Below, piece by piece: positions 33,262 to 48,102 of a stretch of 64,000 nucleotides of DNA. Source of the DNA: Cystobasidiopsis lactophilus (Eukaryota; Basidiomycota; Agaricostilbomycetes; Agaricostilbales; Chionosphaeraceae); assembly GCA_001599975.1 (NCBI GenBank), contig BCIO01000002.1, positions 2,119,883-2,183,882 on the forward strand, written 5' to 3'. Below the pieces are notes generated by a model. That model was not told the origin of the DNA. It searched no databases and saw only the letters and a list, made by a program, of their open reading frames with translations. Made by a program: the position numbers and the translations under genes. Position 1 is the stretch's first letter, and every line of letters starts with the position of its first letter.

Positions 33262-35036
33262 ATGCTCACCTCAGCCAGTCTCCTGGCCGTCTTGGCATGC
33301 GCTTCAACAGCAGTGCAAGCCTCACCGGTCGCACCAAAGCTCAGCACTCGGTCCATTCCCCTCTTCAAGCGTGCGGAGAGTGCCCTGACGGATGAGGATG
33401 GAGTGATAAACTTTGGAGCCACCCATGTGCGTTCTTCATCGGCCCCATCTCTTCTTTGCCTGATGAATGGACACTGACGCCGTCGTTCAGGCCCATATCG
33501 CTCGGGCGCAAGTCAAGTACAAGCGCGGCGCCATCGCCTTCCAGCAGCGCACCGGCTCCCGCCTCTTAGGCGCCAAGTACCTCTCGCCCACCGAGCTGGC
33601 CGACCTCGAGTTCGATCTAGACAAGAGAGCGGGGCAGGACGAGGTCGAAGCTGACTACTTCGACTATGCGCCGCGGTCCGACCTCGAAGCGAGAGCCGTC
33701 TTTGAATTCGGCCCCGAGCAGAACAAGGCTGCCCAAAGCCGGACCAACAACAACAAGAAGAAGACTACTTCTTCAGCCGCACCGGCACCGACAGTACAAA
33801 AAGCCGCCGCCGCCGCAAGCGATGGTTCAGTCGCCATCACAGACTACCAAAACAACCTCCGTGCGTGTGGCTTTGGCTTCTGCCGTTACCCTGCTGCATG
33901 TTTTGACCGGAATCTACCACAGTGTGGGCTGGCTCCATTACTATCGGGACGCCAGCGCAAACCTTCCTGATCGACTTCGACACGGGTGCGTCAACTGCTC
34001 GAATCCTTCTTTGGCCTTGAGGCTCATGAAACATGGCGTACAGGCTCTGCTGATCTCTGGATCCCGTCGGTCAACTGCACAAGCGCTGCTTGCGCCCCTC
34101 ACAGCAAGTACAACCCTGCCATCAGCTCGACCTCCGCCAAGGTCTCTGGCGCCGCCCTCAACATTGAATACGGCGACGGGTCATCTACCAAGGGTTCCGT
34201 CTGGACTGATACCGTTACTGTTGGCGGTCTGGCCGCGTCCAAGCTCAAGTTCGGCGTCGCTTCGTCCCTGTCCAGCGACTGGGCCAACGACCCGATGGAC
34301 GGCTTGTTGGGCATGGGCTATCAGTCGATTTCCCAACTGAACAGTGCTCCCTTCTTCCAAACTGTCAGTTCCCTTCGTCCAAGCTTCCTTGTGGGGGCGT
34401 CGTGACTAACGAACGCTCCCAGTTGATAACCCAAAACAAAGTCGACGCCGCTCAATTTTCATTCAAGCTTTCGTCAAGCGGCTCTGGCGGGGTCTCCGAG
34501 CTATATCTGGGCGGGGCCAACCCGGCTTACTACTCTGGCGACATCGAATGGCACGCAGTCGCCAGCCAGAGCTACTGGGTGGTCAAAGGCAGCGCAAAGG
34601 TCAACACGGCCACCGCTGTGTCCAACGCCTACATGATCATTGATTCTGGTGAGCTTCTTTCCTTCACGCTGGTCGCTAGATCGGCAGCTCATTCTGTGGT
34701 AAAAAAGGCACCACCGTCATTGTCGCACCGGAAGCCGATGCCAAGGCCTTCTGGTCGCAAGTCCCCGGCGCCGGCGTGTACGGCAACGGCTACTACACCT
34801 ACCCTTGCAAGAACGCGCCCTCCATCAGCATGAACTTTGGCGGGAAAGACTGGGTCATCCCGGCCGCCAACCTCAACCTCGGCGCGCTCTCGCCGAGCTC
34901 TGGGCGCTGCGTCGGTGCAATCATTGGCCAAAATGTCGGCATGAACGCTTGGATCTTGGGCGACGTCTTCATGCGCGGCGTGTACACGTCCTTCTCCTTC
35001 GACACCAACAGCGTCGGCTTCGCGGCGCTCAAGTGA
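33262..35036 (+). CDS. Secreted pepsin-like aspartic protease
   Basis: The protein starts with a signal peptide, MLTSASLLAVLACASTAVQA|SP, and a long propeptide of ~140 residues. The propeptide has Lys-Arg sites (PLFKRAES, DLDKRAGQ) suited to Kex2 cleavage and an Asn/Lys/Ala low-complexity linker. The two catalytic motifs are both assembled across introns: LIDFDTGSADLWIPSVNC and AYMIIDSGTTVIVAPE. The flap is IEYGDGSSTKGSVWTDTVTV, and MDGLLGMGYQSISQL and AWILGDVFMRGVYTSF are typical. It ends FDTNSVGFAALK and TGA at 35034-35036. There is no C-terminal GPI or TM signal, so it should be released. Seven or so introns. Confidence 0.92.
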
Positions 35037-35192
35037 AGGCAGACTTTTTACGAGAGATTCTTAATGGGGGTTTTGTTGTTGCACGTGTAATTATACAATT
35101 GCATCTGAGGCGTTTATGCCACTCACGCACTTTTTTTCGTCGCCGGCCTCTGGAGTGGCGCAGGTTGATCCCGCACCACTTCGAACCCGAAC

Positions 35193-36637
35193 ATGAGCGA
35201 ACCTGTGGCAGGCCCCAGCTCGCAGCCTTGGCCTTGGCGAATGGCTGCTCAACCTGAAATTAGTATGTAGTGATCCAAAAGTGCTATCCACTGCCTCAAC
35301 CGCTCTGCCACAGTCCGAGCCAGCCAAAAGGACTCGTACTACATTTCGACCTTGCGGGAGCAGATCGAGAACTTGTGCCGCACAGTTATCGGTATGAGAG
35401 CTCATTTATCTCCATAGCGTACCAAACTGAGCGCCAGCACAGGGCCGCAGCGGCTTCAGAGATATGTGCAGGAAGTCGACCTCTCGACGAAGCTGCTCTA
35501 CTTCTCCCTCACGACCTACCTAGGTTCTTCGCAGACTTTCTTCCTCTCATTCGTCTAGATCTAATCTTGGACTCGAACAGGCACGCAAACTCTCGGAGAG
35601 GAGTACACCGACATCCTGCAGCTTTCTCGATCTACCCGGCGCATACCTCGAACTTCCGTATGTCTTGCTCCGGAGGGTTCTACTATGTCTGAGCGTCTTA
35701 GCAGAGACGACTATTGATGCTTTCGCTGCACATCTTGGCCCCTTACGCCATTCGGAAGCTCTACCAAGACCTCCGCTCTAACTTGGCCATCTACCAACTC
35801 GAAGATAGCTTTGATGAAGAGGCCCCCCGCTCGCTCTGGAAAAGGCTGCTCTTGAGTATCAAGCTGCCGACATTCGAAGCCCTGGTCGAGCAGCATTTTA
35901 AGCCGCTGCACCTGGCCATCTTCTTTCTGGCCGGTCGCTATTACTCGGTTGCCAAGCGGTTCATCCAGATACGATACGTAGGGAATAGCGCACTCAAGTT
36001 GACTCCTTCATCCGCTGATTACTGAAGGCACAGTTGAGCACTCAACCGCTTCTTGAAAATGCGCCCAAGCCGCCCTCCTACGAAGCGCTTGGCTTCGTCA
36101 TGCTGGCTCAAATTGTTGTCAAATATGGTGTGCTAGCAGGGAAACAATGGCAAGCGAGAGTCGAGGCAGAGCAGAGGGCGAAAGCGGCGAAGTCGGAGGA
36201 CGGACCCAGTGGCGCTGCCGCCACCACCCGGCTCAAGCCGACGGTCGACGGCGTGCCTTTGGACCAGATGACCTTCGATCCGGAAGACCCTTCGCCAACG
36301 GAAGAAATGGAGGAAGACGAAGATGAAGTGGACACGGCCGACCAAGACCATCGCTGCACCCTCTGCCTCGGGTCAAAACGCGATCCGACTTGCACCGAGT
36401 GCGGGCACGTCTTTTGCTGGTGAGCACTCTTGAATAGGTCTACCTTGATGCAGGCCGACACCTTTACCTTCAGGGAGTGCATTACGGGCTGGGCACGCGA
36501 GCGGGTAAGTTGCCCTCTGCCTCTGTGGTGTGCTTGACCTAAAATATTGTCTCTGCCACCGTTGTAAACAGTCCGAGTGCCCTCTATGTCGACAGAGCGT
36601 CCAGCTGTCTCACCTGCTGCCCCTTTATAACTTGTAA
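35193..36637 (+). CDS. PEX10: Peroxisome biogenesis RING E3 ligase PEX10
   Basis: The start is MSEPVAGPSSQPWPWRMAAQ. The N-terminal helical region has ASQKDSYYISTLREQIENLC, QRYVQEVDLSTKLLYFSLTT and YLGTQTLGEEYTDILQLS. Next is PTFEALVEQHFKPLHLAIFF and LAGRYYSVAKRFIQIRYVST, the Pex2/Pex10/Pex12 membrane module. The C-terminal RING finger is CTLCLGSKRDPTCTECGHVF, then CWECITGWARERSECPLCRQ (C3HC4), ending HLLPLYNL. PEX10 works with PEX2 and PEX12 in the peroxisomal membrane to ubiquitinate the receptor PEX5 for recycling. The N-terminal introns (35.26-35.7 kb) are partly inferred. It lies 253 bp upstream of a citrate synthase with a peroxisomal signal. Confidence 0.88.
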
Positions 36638-36890
36638 AATTAATCGCCTGGCGTGACATGTGAAATGGGTGGCAATCCCGGCGAGCGCGGCGCCGAATGA
36701 ACCCCGCGTCCTGGCCCTCCCGACTCCTGCCTCTCTTGCCACTACAACCACTCCAAGGCCTCGCGAACTTGCTTTTGCTCGCTGTATAGCCCGGCACCCA
36801 GATCCCGACTTCATCCAGCTCGGCCCGCCGGTCTCTCAATCACCTTGGAAAACTTCTGCCTTGACCACCTCCCACCACGAGCAGTCAGAA

Positions 36891-38777
36891 ATGGAATCCA
36901 ACACTTTGACGGTCACGGACAACCGCACCGGCCAAAGCTACATCGTGCCAATCCATGATAACACGGTGGACGCCACGGCTTTCAAGGCCATGAAGCACCC
37001 GGGCTCGACGGATCGGCCAGAGAACGAGACGCCCAACGGCCTGCGAATCTATGACCCTGGCTACAACAACACGGCTGTGATTTCCTCGGAGATCTGCTAC
37101 ATTGATGGCGAGAAGGGCATCCTGCGATATCGAGGCTACCCGATCGAAGAGCTGGCCGCCAACTCGAGCTACCTCGAGAATGCCTACCTCCTCATCTACG
37201 GCCAGCTACCCACGTTAGTCCTCCGAATGCCCTCCGCGGAGCAACCAGGACTGATAGGGTGGAATCAGGAAAGCGCAGTATGAGTACTTCCACAACGAAG
37301 TGATGCACCATGCCTCGTGCCATCAAGACATCGAATCCGTCATTGCCTCTTTCAGATACGATTCTCATCCTATGGCGGTGCTGACGAGTGGATTTGCTGC
37401 CCTGGGAGCTTGTGAGCCGACTTTGTGGCGATGGATTCCTGACAGTGCTGATTTGTTTTATAGTGGCGCCGGAGGCCAACCCTTCTCTCGCGGGCCAAGA
37501 TCTGTACACCAAGGGAGCAAAGAACGACCCTCGATCTCTAGAAGTCATGGACAAGCAGATCTACCGCTGTGAGTTGTCGGATTGCAGCAACGCCAAAGCA
37601 AAGCTGAAGTGTGTTGGCAGTGCTGGGGAAGGCTATCAACCTGGCTGCCATGGTTAGCGCTCTCATGATGTGCCCACCCAAAACACAGCTAACTGAGCTC
37701 TCTTTGCCAGACATACCGAGTCCGCCAGGGACGGCCGTTCAACCGACCGGCGCCCAACTTCACCTACACCGAGCAGTTCCTCTATTTGCTGGACCACATG
37801 AACGAGGAGGAGTACAAGCCGAATCCTGTCTTCGTGCGCGCTCTTGACAAGCTCTTCACCGTGCATGCCGACCATGCGACCAACTGCTCCACCGCCGGCG
37901 TGCTCCACACTGGCTCTTCCCTCGTCGACCCTTACAGCGCCGTCAGCGCTGGCTGCGCTGCCCTTTGTTGGTTCTTCCACTTGACTTTTAAGCTCATGAT
38001 AAGAATGCTGACGCTTGAGGAAACACAAAGACGGCCCTCTGCACGGCGGCGCGTGCGAAGCGGCGATCCGGATGTTGGTGTCCATCGGCACGCCGGACAA
38101 GGTGCCCGAGTTCCTGGAGAAGGTCAAGAGGCGGGAGGCCGTGCTGTCCGGCTTTGGGCACCGGGTGTACCGCACGTCGGACCCGCGGTCGTTCGTGGTG
38201 CGCGAGATCGCGGACGAGGTGTTCGCGGTGACGGGCAAGACGCCGCTGCTGGAGACGGCGCTCAAGCTGCGGGACATGGCCTTGGCCGACGAGTACTTCA
38301 TCAAGCGCCGCCTGGGCCCCAACGTCGACTTCTTCTCAGGTACGAAATCGCCACCCCTGATTCATCCCCAGCGCGTTTGAATCAAGACGGACTTTTGCTA
38401 CAGGCTTGATCTACACCCAAATGGGCTTCCCGCAAGACTACTTCCCCGTGCTGTTTGCCGTCCCTCGCGTGGGTGCCCACTTTTCCCCCAAAATGCGCAC
38501 TTTCTGTCTTCTTTCTAAATCCAAAATTGGGGAAAACTTGCAGGTCGCCGGCTGGTTAGCTCACTGGCGGCAGATGATGCTCTCGCCCAAGGGCGTCAAG
38601 ATCTGGCGGCCCCTGCAGATCTACACGGGCCACCCGGAGCGCCACTTTGTGCCGATGCCGGAGCGCGAGGACGAGTCCGGGGCGGACCCGAAGAAGGTGC
38701 CCTCCAAGGTCGACCACGTCTTCTCCAAGCGGTCCCTGTTGGCCGAGTACAAGGGCAAGGGGGCGTCCAAGTTGTAG
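36891..38777 (+). CDS. Citrate synthase with C-terminal SKL (peroxisomal)
   Basis: The start ATG 36891 gives [20 protein letters not shown] with no mitochondrial presequence. Signatures are [75 protein letters not shown] (catalytic His) and [17 protein letters not shown] (catalytic Asp region). It ends [12 protein letters not shown] and TAG at 38775-38777. SKL is the classic PTS1 import signal read by PEX5. The enzyme condenses oxaloacetate and acetyl-CoA; the peroxisomal form serves the glyoxylate cycle and acetyl-unit export. 2-Methylcitrate synthase is a possible alternative, but those normally carry a mitochondrial presequence. Eight or so introns. It follows PEX10 on the same strand. Confidence 0.92.
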
Positions 38778-38937
38778 AGAATCTCTCTCTCCCCCCTTTC
38801 CCCCAAACCAAAAAATCGTGTCATCTCTTGTTGGCTTTTGTGTACACTTATATCGCTCTTGGAAATTACCCCTTTCCCCTCGTTTTTCCATGTCGTTGTT
38901 ATAAAATGCTCTGTTTACAAAACCCCCCTTTGCCCCC

Positions 38938-39817
38938 TTACTCGGTCAAAGTGGCAAAACCTTTGACGCCGACCATGCTTCCCGTGCGCCTGGCATGGAC
39001 CAAGCTGGCGCTCCTCCGCTCCTTCGTGACCTTGTACCTCCACCCCTCCTGCGCTCCCTTCTTCTTGCCGGTGGACTTGCCATTGGACTGCTTCAAGCTG
39101 GCGAGGGACAACCTGGGGTTGCCCTTATCCGACGCGGACCGGCTGGCTTCTGGGAACTTGGGCTGCTTCCGCCGCAGCCGGTTCTGCCGCAAGAGCTGGG
39201 GTTGGGTCAGGTTTGGGCGGAGGGCGAAAGTGGGCGGTCCGGAAGTGGAGGGGTCGGGTAGGTGCCTCAAGACCGTGTCGTCTCTGTTTCAATTTCGCCC
39301 TTGATCAGCCTACTCTTACTAGAAAGACGACAAAAGTGAGGGAGAAACGAACGGGAGGAGGACGGCGCCACCTTGCACTGGGCCCTCGTCCTCGGCAAAC
39401 TTTTTGAGCGACTTGCGCTTCTTCTTTTGGGCCTCTTGCTCTGTCGAAGCAGATTCGAAAGCCCTCGAAGCGGATTCGAACAGGTCCAAAGGCAGGTAGT
39501 CCTTGTTGTTGTTGCCTTCCTGCTCTTCGACACTGGGTTCGACGGGGGACTTTCGTTTCTTGCTGCTGGTGGAGCTCGACGCTTTCAAGCGGTTGGCCGC
39601 TTTCTTAGCTTTGGCTTCCCTAAAACACAAAAGCCATCAAACACTTTGTATGTGGGAGAAAGTGGGAAGGGAGGGGGAGGACGAACGAGTCTTTTTCGCG
39701 GCGCTGCGCTTTGAGTTGGAGTTGGGTTCGCTGCTTGGCTTGGGAGGTGGAGATGGCTTCTGGCGCCTCGTCCGAGTCTGAGTCTGAGGAAGGTGGAAGT
39801 GGGATTCGGTCAGCCAT
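38938..39817 (-). CDS. Basic nucleolar-type protein, possibly Utp16/Bud21-like
   Basis: The start ATG is 39817 (MADRIPLPPSSDSDSDEAPE) and the stop 38938-38940 after GSMVGVKGFATLTE. Three exons carry an acidic N-terminus, a Lys/Arg/Ala-rich coiled segment (EAKAKKAANRLKASSSTSSK), then DYLPLDLFESASRAFESAS and KKKRKSLKKFAEDEGP. The C-terminal exon is basic (LLRQNRLRRKQPKFPEASRS, TGKKKGAQEGWRYKV). Composition and the LPLDLFE box resemble small U3 snoRNA-associated factors in ribosome biogenesis. The family name is tentative. It is divergent from the SPF1 gene; only 81 bp separate the two start codons. Confidence 0.6.
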
Positions 39818-39898
39818 GATTCGTCGGTGCTGGCCAGAACAAATTTATCTTGGACCTGGACGATAGTCGGCATTAAGTGTGACAGAGGGCGAGGAGTC
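39818..39898. promoter_or_regulatory. Very short divergent promoter (nucleolar-type gene / SPF1)
   Basis: These 81 bp are all that separate two opposite start codons. They contain aaatttat at 39840-39847, an AT-rich spot in otherwise GC-rich sequence. Control elements probably extend into the coding regions. Confidence 0.5.
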
Positions 39899-42800
39899 AT
39901 GGCTCGGATTGAAGAGATTGCGGATGTGCCAGTGACAGTGGCCAAGAGGGCAAGGAAGGGCGCCCCTCAGGTGTCGTCGAGCGAGATCCAAGCCATCGAG
40001 CTGCTCAACCCGCTCCCGACCTGGCTGCACGTCTACGTCTTGCCCTTCCTCTTGCTCTACCCGGCAGCGACGTACGCTTACGTGGCCAGGTACGAGGACT
40101 GGCTGCACGCGGAGCAGGCCAACACCTTCCTCCTCTGCCTCTGCCTCTTTGGCTCCCACGCCTTGTCCTTCCTCGCCACCAAATGGAGCAGCACCTTCCA
40201 GACCCGCTCCACCTGCATCCGTGTATGTTCCCTGTCACATCATTTGTTCATTTGTGACAGATCAACTAATGGAGAGAGAAAAAGGCATCAAGCGTGGACA
40301 AGGCCACTTTGATCCGCGTCATCCCCTTCAAAGGCCAAGGCAAGGGCGAGATCGTGCCCCTCTTGCGCTCCCGTCGACCAGCAGGAGCAGGCCAGGGTTG
40401 GATGCTCTCGTTCGCCTACAACCGGGACAGGTACATCCTGGATGCCCAAGCGCACCAGTTCGCTAGGCTCGCCTACCCCATCGACCTCCACCTCTCCCCC
40501 TTGGTCAGCCACTTCCAATCTTCCAAAGGCTTGGAATCCGCTGGCCAAGTGGGGCAGTTCCAAGCGCAGTACGGCAAGAACACGTTCGACATCCCCGTCC
40601 CGACCTTCAAAGAGCTCTTCGCCGAGCACGCCGTCGCCCCCTTCTTCGTGTTCCAGCTGTTCTGCGTCGGGCTGTGGTGCTTGGACGAGTACTGGTACTA
40701 CTCCCTCTTCACCTTGTTCATGCTCGTCGTGTTCGAGTTCACCGTCGTCTTTCAGGTTTGCTGCCCTGTCCCCATAGAGCAATTTAGATCCTTTGCTGAG
40801 CAGAGATGCACAAACAGAGGCAGAGGACGCTGGCCGAGTTCCGAACCATGTCCATCAAGCCGTACCCCATCCAAGTCCACCGAGCCGGCAAGTGGTTCGA
40901 GATCCAATCCGACGACCTCTTACCGGGAGACCTCGTCTCCATCAACCGCACCAAAGACGACTCGGGCGTGCCCTGCGACCTGCTCCTCGTCCAGGGCTCC
41001 TGCATCCTCAACGAGGCCATGCTCTCCGGCGAGTCGACCCCGCTCTTGAAAGAGTCCATCGAGCTCCGCCCGCCCCACGACGCTTTGGACCTCGCTGCTG
41101 CCGATCGAAATTCGGTGCTGTTCGGGGGAACTAAAGTCCTCCAGTCCTCCCCCGAGTCCTCGGCTCCCACCACCACCACCACCAAGGGGCGCACCTCGCC
41201 AGATGGCGGCTGCCTCGCCGTCGTCCTCAAAACCGGCTTTGGCACCTCCCAGGGCCAGCTGGTCCGCACCATGATCTTCTCCACCGAGCGCGTCACCGCC
41301 AACAACGTCGAGAGCTTCCTCTTCATCGGCTTCCTCCTCATCTTCGCCATCGCCGCCTCCGCTTACGTCTGGGTCAAAGGTTCGCCTTCCTCTCCTTCAT
41401 TCATCAATGGTTTCCCCATTCGTTGATGAAAATGTTGGTCGGTCGAACAGGAGTGGAGAACGAGAGGCCGAGGATGAAGCTCCTCCTGGACTGCGTCATC
41501 ATCATCACCTCGGTCGTGCCCCCCGAGCTGCCCATGGAGCTCTCTTTGGCCGTCAACTCTTCCTTGGTCGCTCTCGGCAAATTCTGTTCGTTCACCCCTT
41601 TCCTCCCCTACAGCTTGTCATTAAGCTGAAAGCCTCTTCGGTTGGCGAACAGTCATCTTTTGCACCGAACCTTTTAGGATCCCTTTGGCCGGCAGGGTGG
41701 ACGTGTGCTGCTTCGACAAGACGGGCACCATCACCGGCGAAGACCTGATCGTCGAGGGCGTCGCTGGCGTCGACCCCTCCAACCCTTCTACGCTGACCGC
41801 CGTGCACGAGCTCAACTTGGAAACCACCTTGACGCTAGCCTCGGCCCATGCGCTGGTGCTGCTCGAAGAAGCCGGCGTCGTTGGCGACCCCATGGAGAAG
41901 ACCACGCTCGAAGCGCTCGGTTGGGCGTTGAACAAGGGGGACCACATCGCGCCTGCTCCCCCTGCGCCGCCTAAAAAGCCACCGCCGCAAATCATGCTGC
42001 CCGTCAAAAAAGGCAAAGCGCCCGCAGCGCCGCCACCGGAGCCAGAGCCGGAAACCAAGCCGCTCAACCCGCACAAGGCCTCAATTCAAATCCGCAGGCG
42101 CTTCCAGTTCTCCTCCGCCCTCAAGCGCATGTCCACCATCTCTCTGGTCCAGTTGCCGAGCGAAGGCGGGGGCAAGAGGAAGGTGCTGGCTTCCGTCAAG
42201 GGCGCGCCGGAGACGCTCAAGGGCATGTTCAACTCGGTCCCGGATGGGTACGAGGCCACCTACAAGGGCTACGCCCAGAGGGGCTCGAGGGTCTTGGCTT
42301 TGGGGTACAAGTGGATCGAGGGCGTTTCGAACGATCAGGTGAGTTTGCTTCCCTTCCTTTTGCTCTTCTCGGAAAGCTGAAGATCGGGAGCATCGGCACA
42401 CAGATTGCCAAGATGGAGCGCGCTAATGTTGAGACTGGCCTGACCTTTGCCGGCTTTTTGGTCTTCCACTGCCCGCTCAAGCCGGACGCCGTCAAGGCGC
42501 TCAAGGAGCTCAATGACTCGTCCCATAGAGTGGGTCGCTGCCTCCCCTTCCCTTCAATACCTTGGCTTGATAGAGAGTTTGGATGCGACCACAGTGCATC
42601 ATGATCACAGGCGACAACCCGCTCACGGCCGTCCACGTCGCCAAGGCGGTCGACATTGTGGACCGCCAAGTCTTGATCTTGGACCAACGCGAGGGCGCGA
42701 CCGAGGAAACAGGTTCGTGGGACTCCTCCTGTTGCTCTATGGAGCTCGACGCTGAAGGTTTCTGCGGCCAGACCTGGTCTGGCGGTCGCCCGACGAGAGC

Positions 42801-44466
42801 AAGGTCATCCCGGTCGACGCCTCCCAGCCCATCGACCGCGACGTCTTGGCCGACTACGACCTGTGCATGACGGGCACGGCTTTGAAGCAGTTCGCTGCTC
42901 AGCCCGCGTGGCTCGACCTCGTCCAGCACGTCTGGGTCTACGCCCGCGTCTCGCCCGCCCAGAAAGAGTTCATCCTCTCCTCCCTGAAGGACCTCAACTA
43001 CACCACGCTGATGGCGGGAGACGGCACCAACGACGTCGGCGCCCTCAAGCGCGCCCACATCGGCGTCGCCCTCCTCAATGGCTCGGAGGCCGACATGAAG
43101 CGGCTCGCCGAGCAGCAGAAGATCGACCGCATCAAAAAGGCCTACGAGGGCCAGCTCAAGCTCACCAGCCGGTTTGGCGCGCCTCCACCCCCGGTGCCTG
43201 CTCCTATCGCCCATCTGTACCCCGATGTCGTCGAAGCGCAAAAGAAGGCCGCTGAAAGCCATCAGGCTCAGCGAGGCGCTCGGCAGCCTGCTAAGGTCAG
43301 TGCTCCCACGACATTCTTGTCACTGACAATGCTGATCGATTTTCATCCAGTTTGACATGGAGTCCATCATGAGCAAGTTCGAAGGCATGAACGAGGAGGA
43401 CGAGGCGCCGACCATCAAGCTGGGCGACGCCTCCGTTGCGGCGCCCTTCACCTCTAAGCTCTCTAACGTTATGGCAGTGGTCAACATCATCCGTCAAGGA
43501 CGCTGCACCTTGGTGGCCACCACGCAGATGTACAAGATCTTGGCCTTGAATTGCCTCATCTCGGCGTACAGGTCAGTGCCTCTTTCTCGCATCGGGCCCC
43601 AAGGCCCGCTCTCAAGGTTTTGGCATTGGGCACAGTCTGTCGGTCATGTATTTGGACGGCATCAAGTTTGGAGATTACCAAGTCACCATCACCGGCATGC
43701 TCATGTCGGTCTGCTTCTTGTGCGTCTCGAGGGCCCGCCCGCTCGAAAAGCTCTCCAAGCAACGGCCCTTGGGCAACATCTTCAACCTCTACGTCCTGGT
43801 CTCGGTCATGCTCCAGTTCATGATCCACATTGCCGCTCTGGTCTACATCACCAACTTGGCGAAGTTGACGGAGCCTCGCAACGATCTCGAGGACGGCAAG
43901 GTCAACTTGGAAAAGACCTTCCAGCCCGGCCTGCTCAACGCGTCCGTCTACCTCGTCTCCCTGACCCAACAAGTGTCGACCTTTGCCATCAATTTCATCG
44001 GGCGGCCCTTCCGCGAGGGCATCTCTGAAAACCCGGCTCTGTATTACGGACTTCTGGGTGTGGCTGGTGGGCTCGCTTCCTCTCCGTCGGCATGAGCCGC
44101 GCGCTAACGTCGCCTTGGCGGTCCAGGCATCGCCATTAACGGCGCTATCGACTTTGTGCCGGAATTCAACCGCTGGCTGCAACTGACAGACATGCCTTGG
44201 AGCGTAAGCCGACCCTTTCCAAGTCTTATGCCCGTCTCACGAAGCTGCCGGCCGGTGAACAGTTCCGCTCTCAACTGGTTGCCGTGATGTTCATCGACTA
44301 CTTCGGCGCCTGGCTGCTCGAGATCCTTTGCAAACGCATCTTCGCCTCCAAGCCTATACCAGAGCTGATCACCCGCGGCTCCGAGCGAAGAGAGAAGAGG
44401 CGGGCAGCAGAAGCCTTGGCCGAACTCGCAGAGGTCGCCGCCATAGAAGCCAAGAAGGAGCTCTAA
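39899..44466 (+). CDS. SPF1: P5A-type P-type ATPase, ER transmembrane helix dislocase
   Basis: About a dozen exons encode ~1,230 residues, from [20 protein letters not shown] to [11 protein letters not shown]. All P-type marks are present: [15 protein letters not shown] (actuator TGES type), [20 protein letters not shown] (the PPELP of P5A pumps), [20 protein letters not shown] (phosphorylated Asp), [20 protein letters not shown] and [23 protein letters not shown]1/ATP13A1 removes mis-inserted tail-anchored and mitochondrial helices from the ER membrane. A Pro/Ala/Lys-rich insert (around 41950-42080) sits in the nucleotide-binding domain. Five or six C-terminal TM helices follow [20 protein letters not shown]. 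The ATG at 39899 gives the expected P5A N-terminus. Confidence 0.94.
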
Positions 44467-44563
44467 ATCCACAAGACTTGATATACCCTTTACCCGTTTG
44501 CATTTACAAAGCATTATTAGAAGGAGGAGACCAGAACGATACAAAGAAATGCGTCTAAGGCGT

Positions 44564-47858
<3,295 letters not shown>

Positions 47859-48102
47859 GGCTGCTGCTGGAACAGGCGCGTTCCCTGCAGCAAGTCGCGT
47901 CCGAGTTCCCGGGCTTCCCTGACGCTTTTCCCAAGTGGTGGTGGTGTGCTCCTTCTTGGACACAGAGCGCAAGCTCAAAGGACTAGAAGTACTGGTTGTG
48001 GACTATAACAGGCGGAGAGATGGCCGGTTCTACTTGATGTCAATGTGAAAAGGGATGTGTACAAGTTGCGCAATACAGTAAGGCCTCTGAGGACAGGAGC
48101 AA

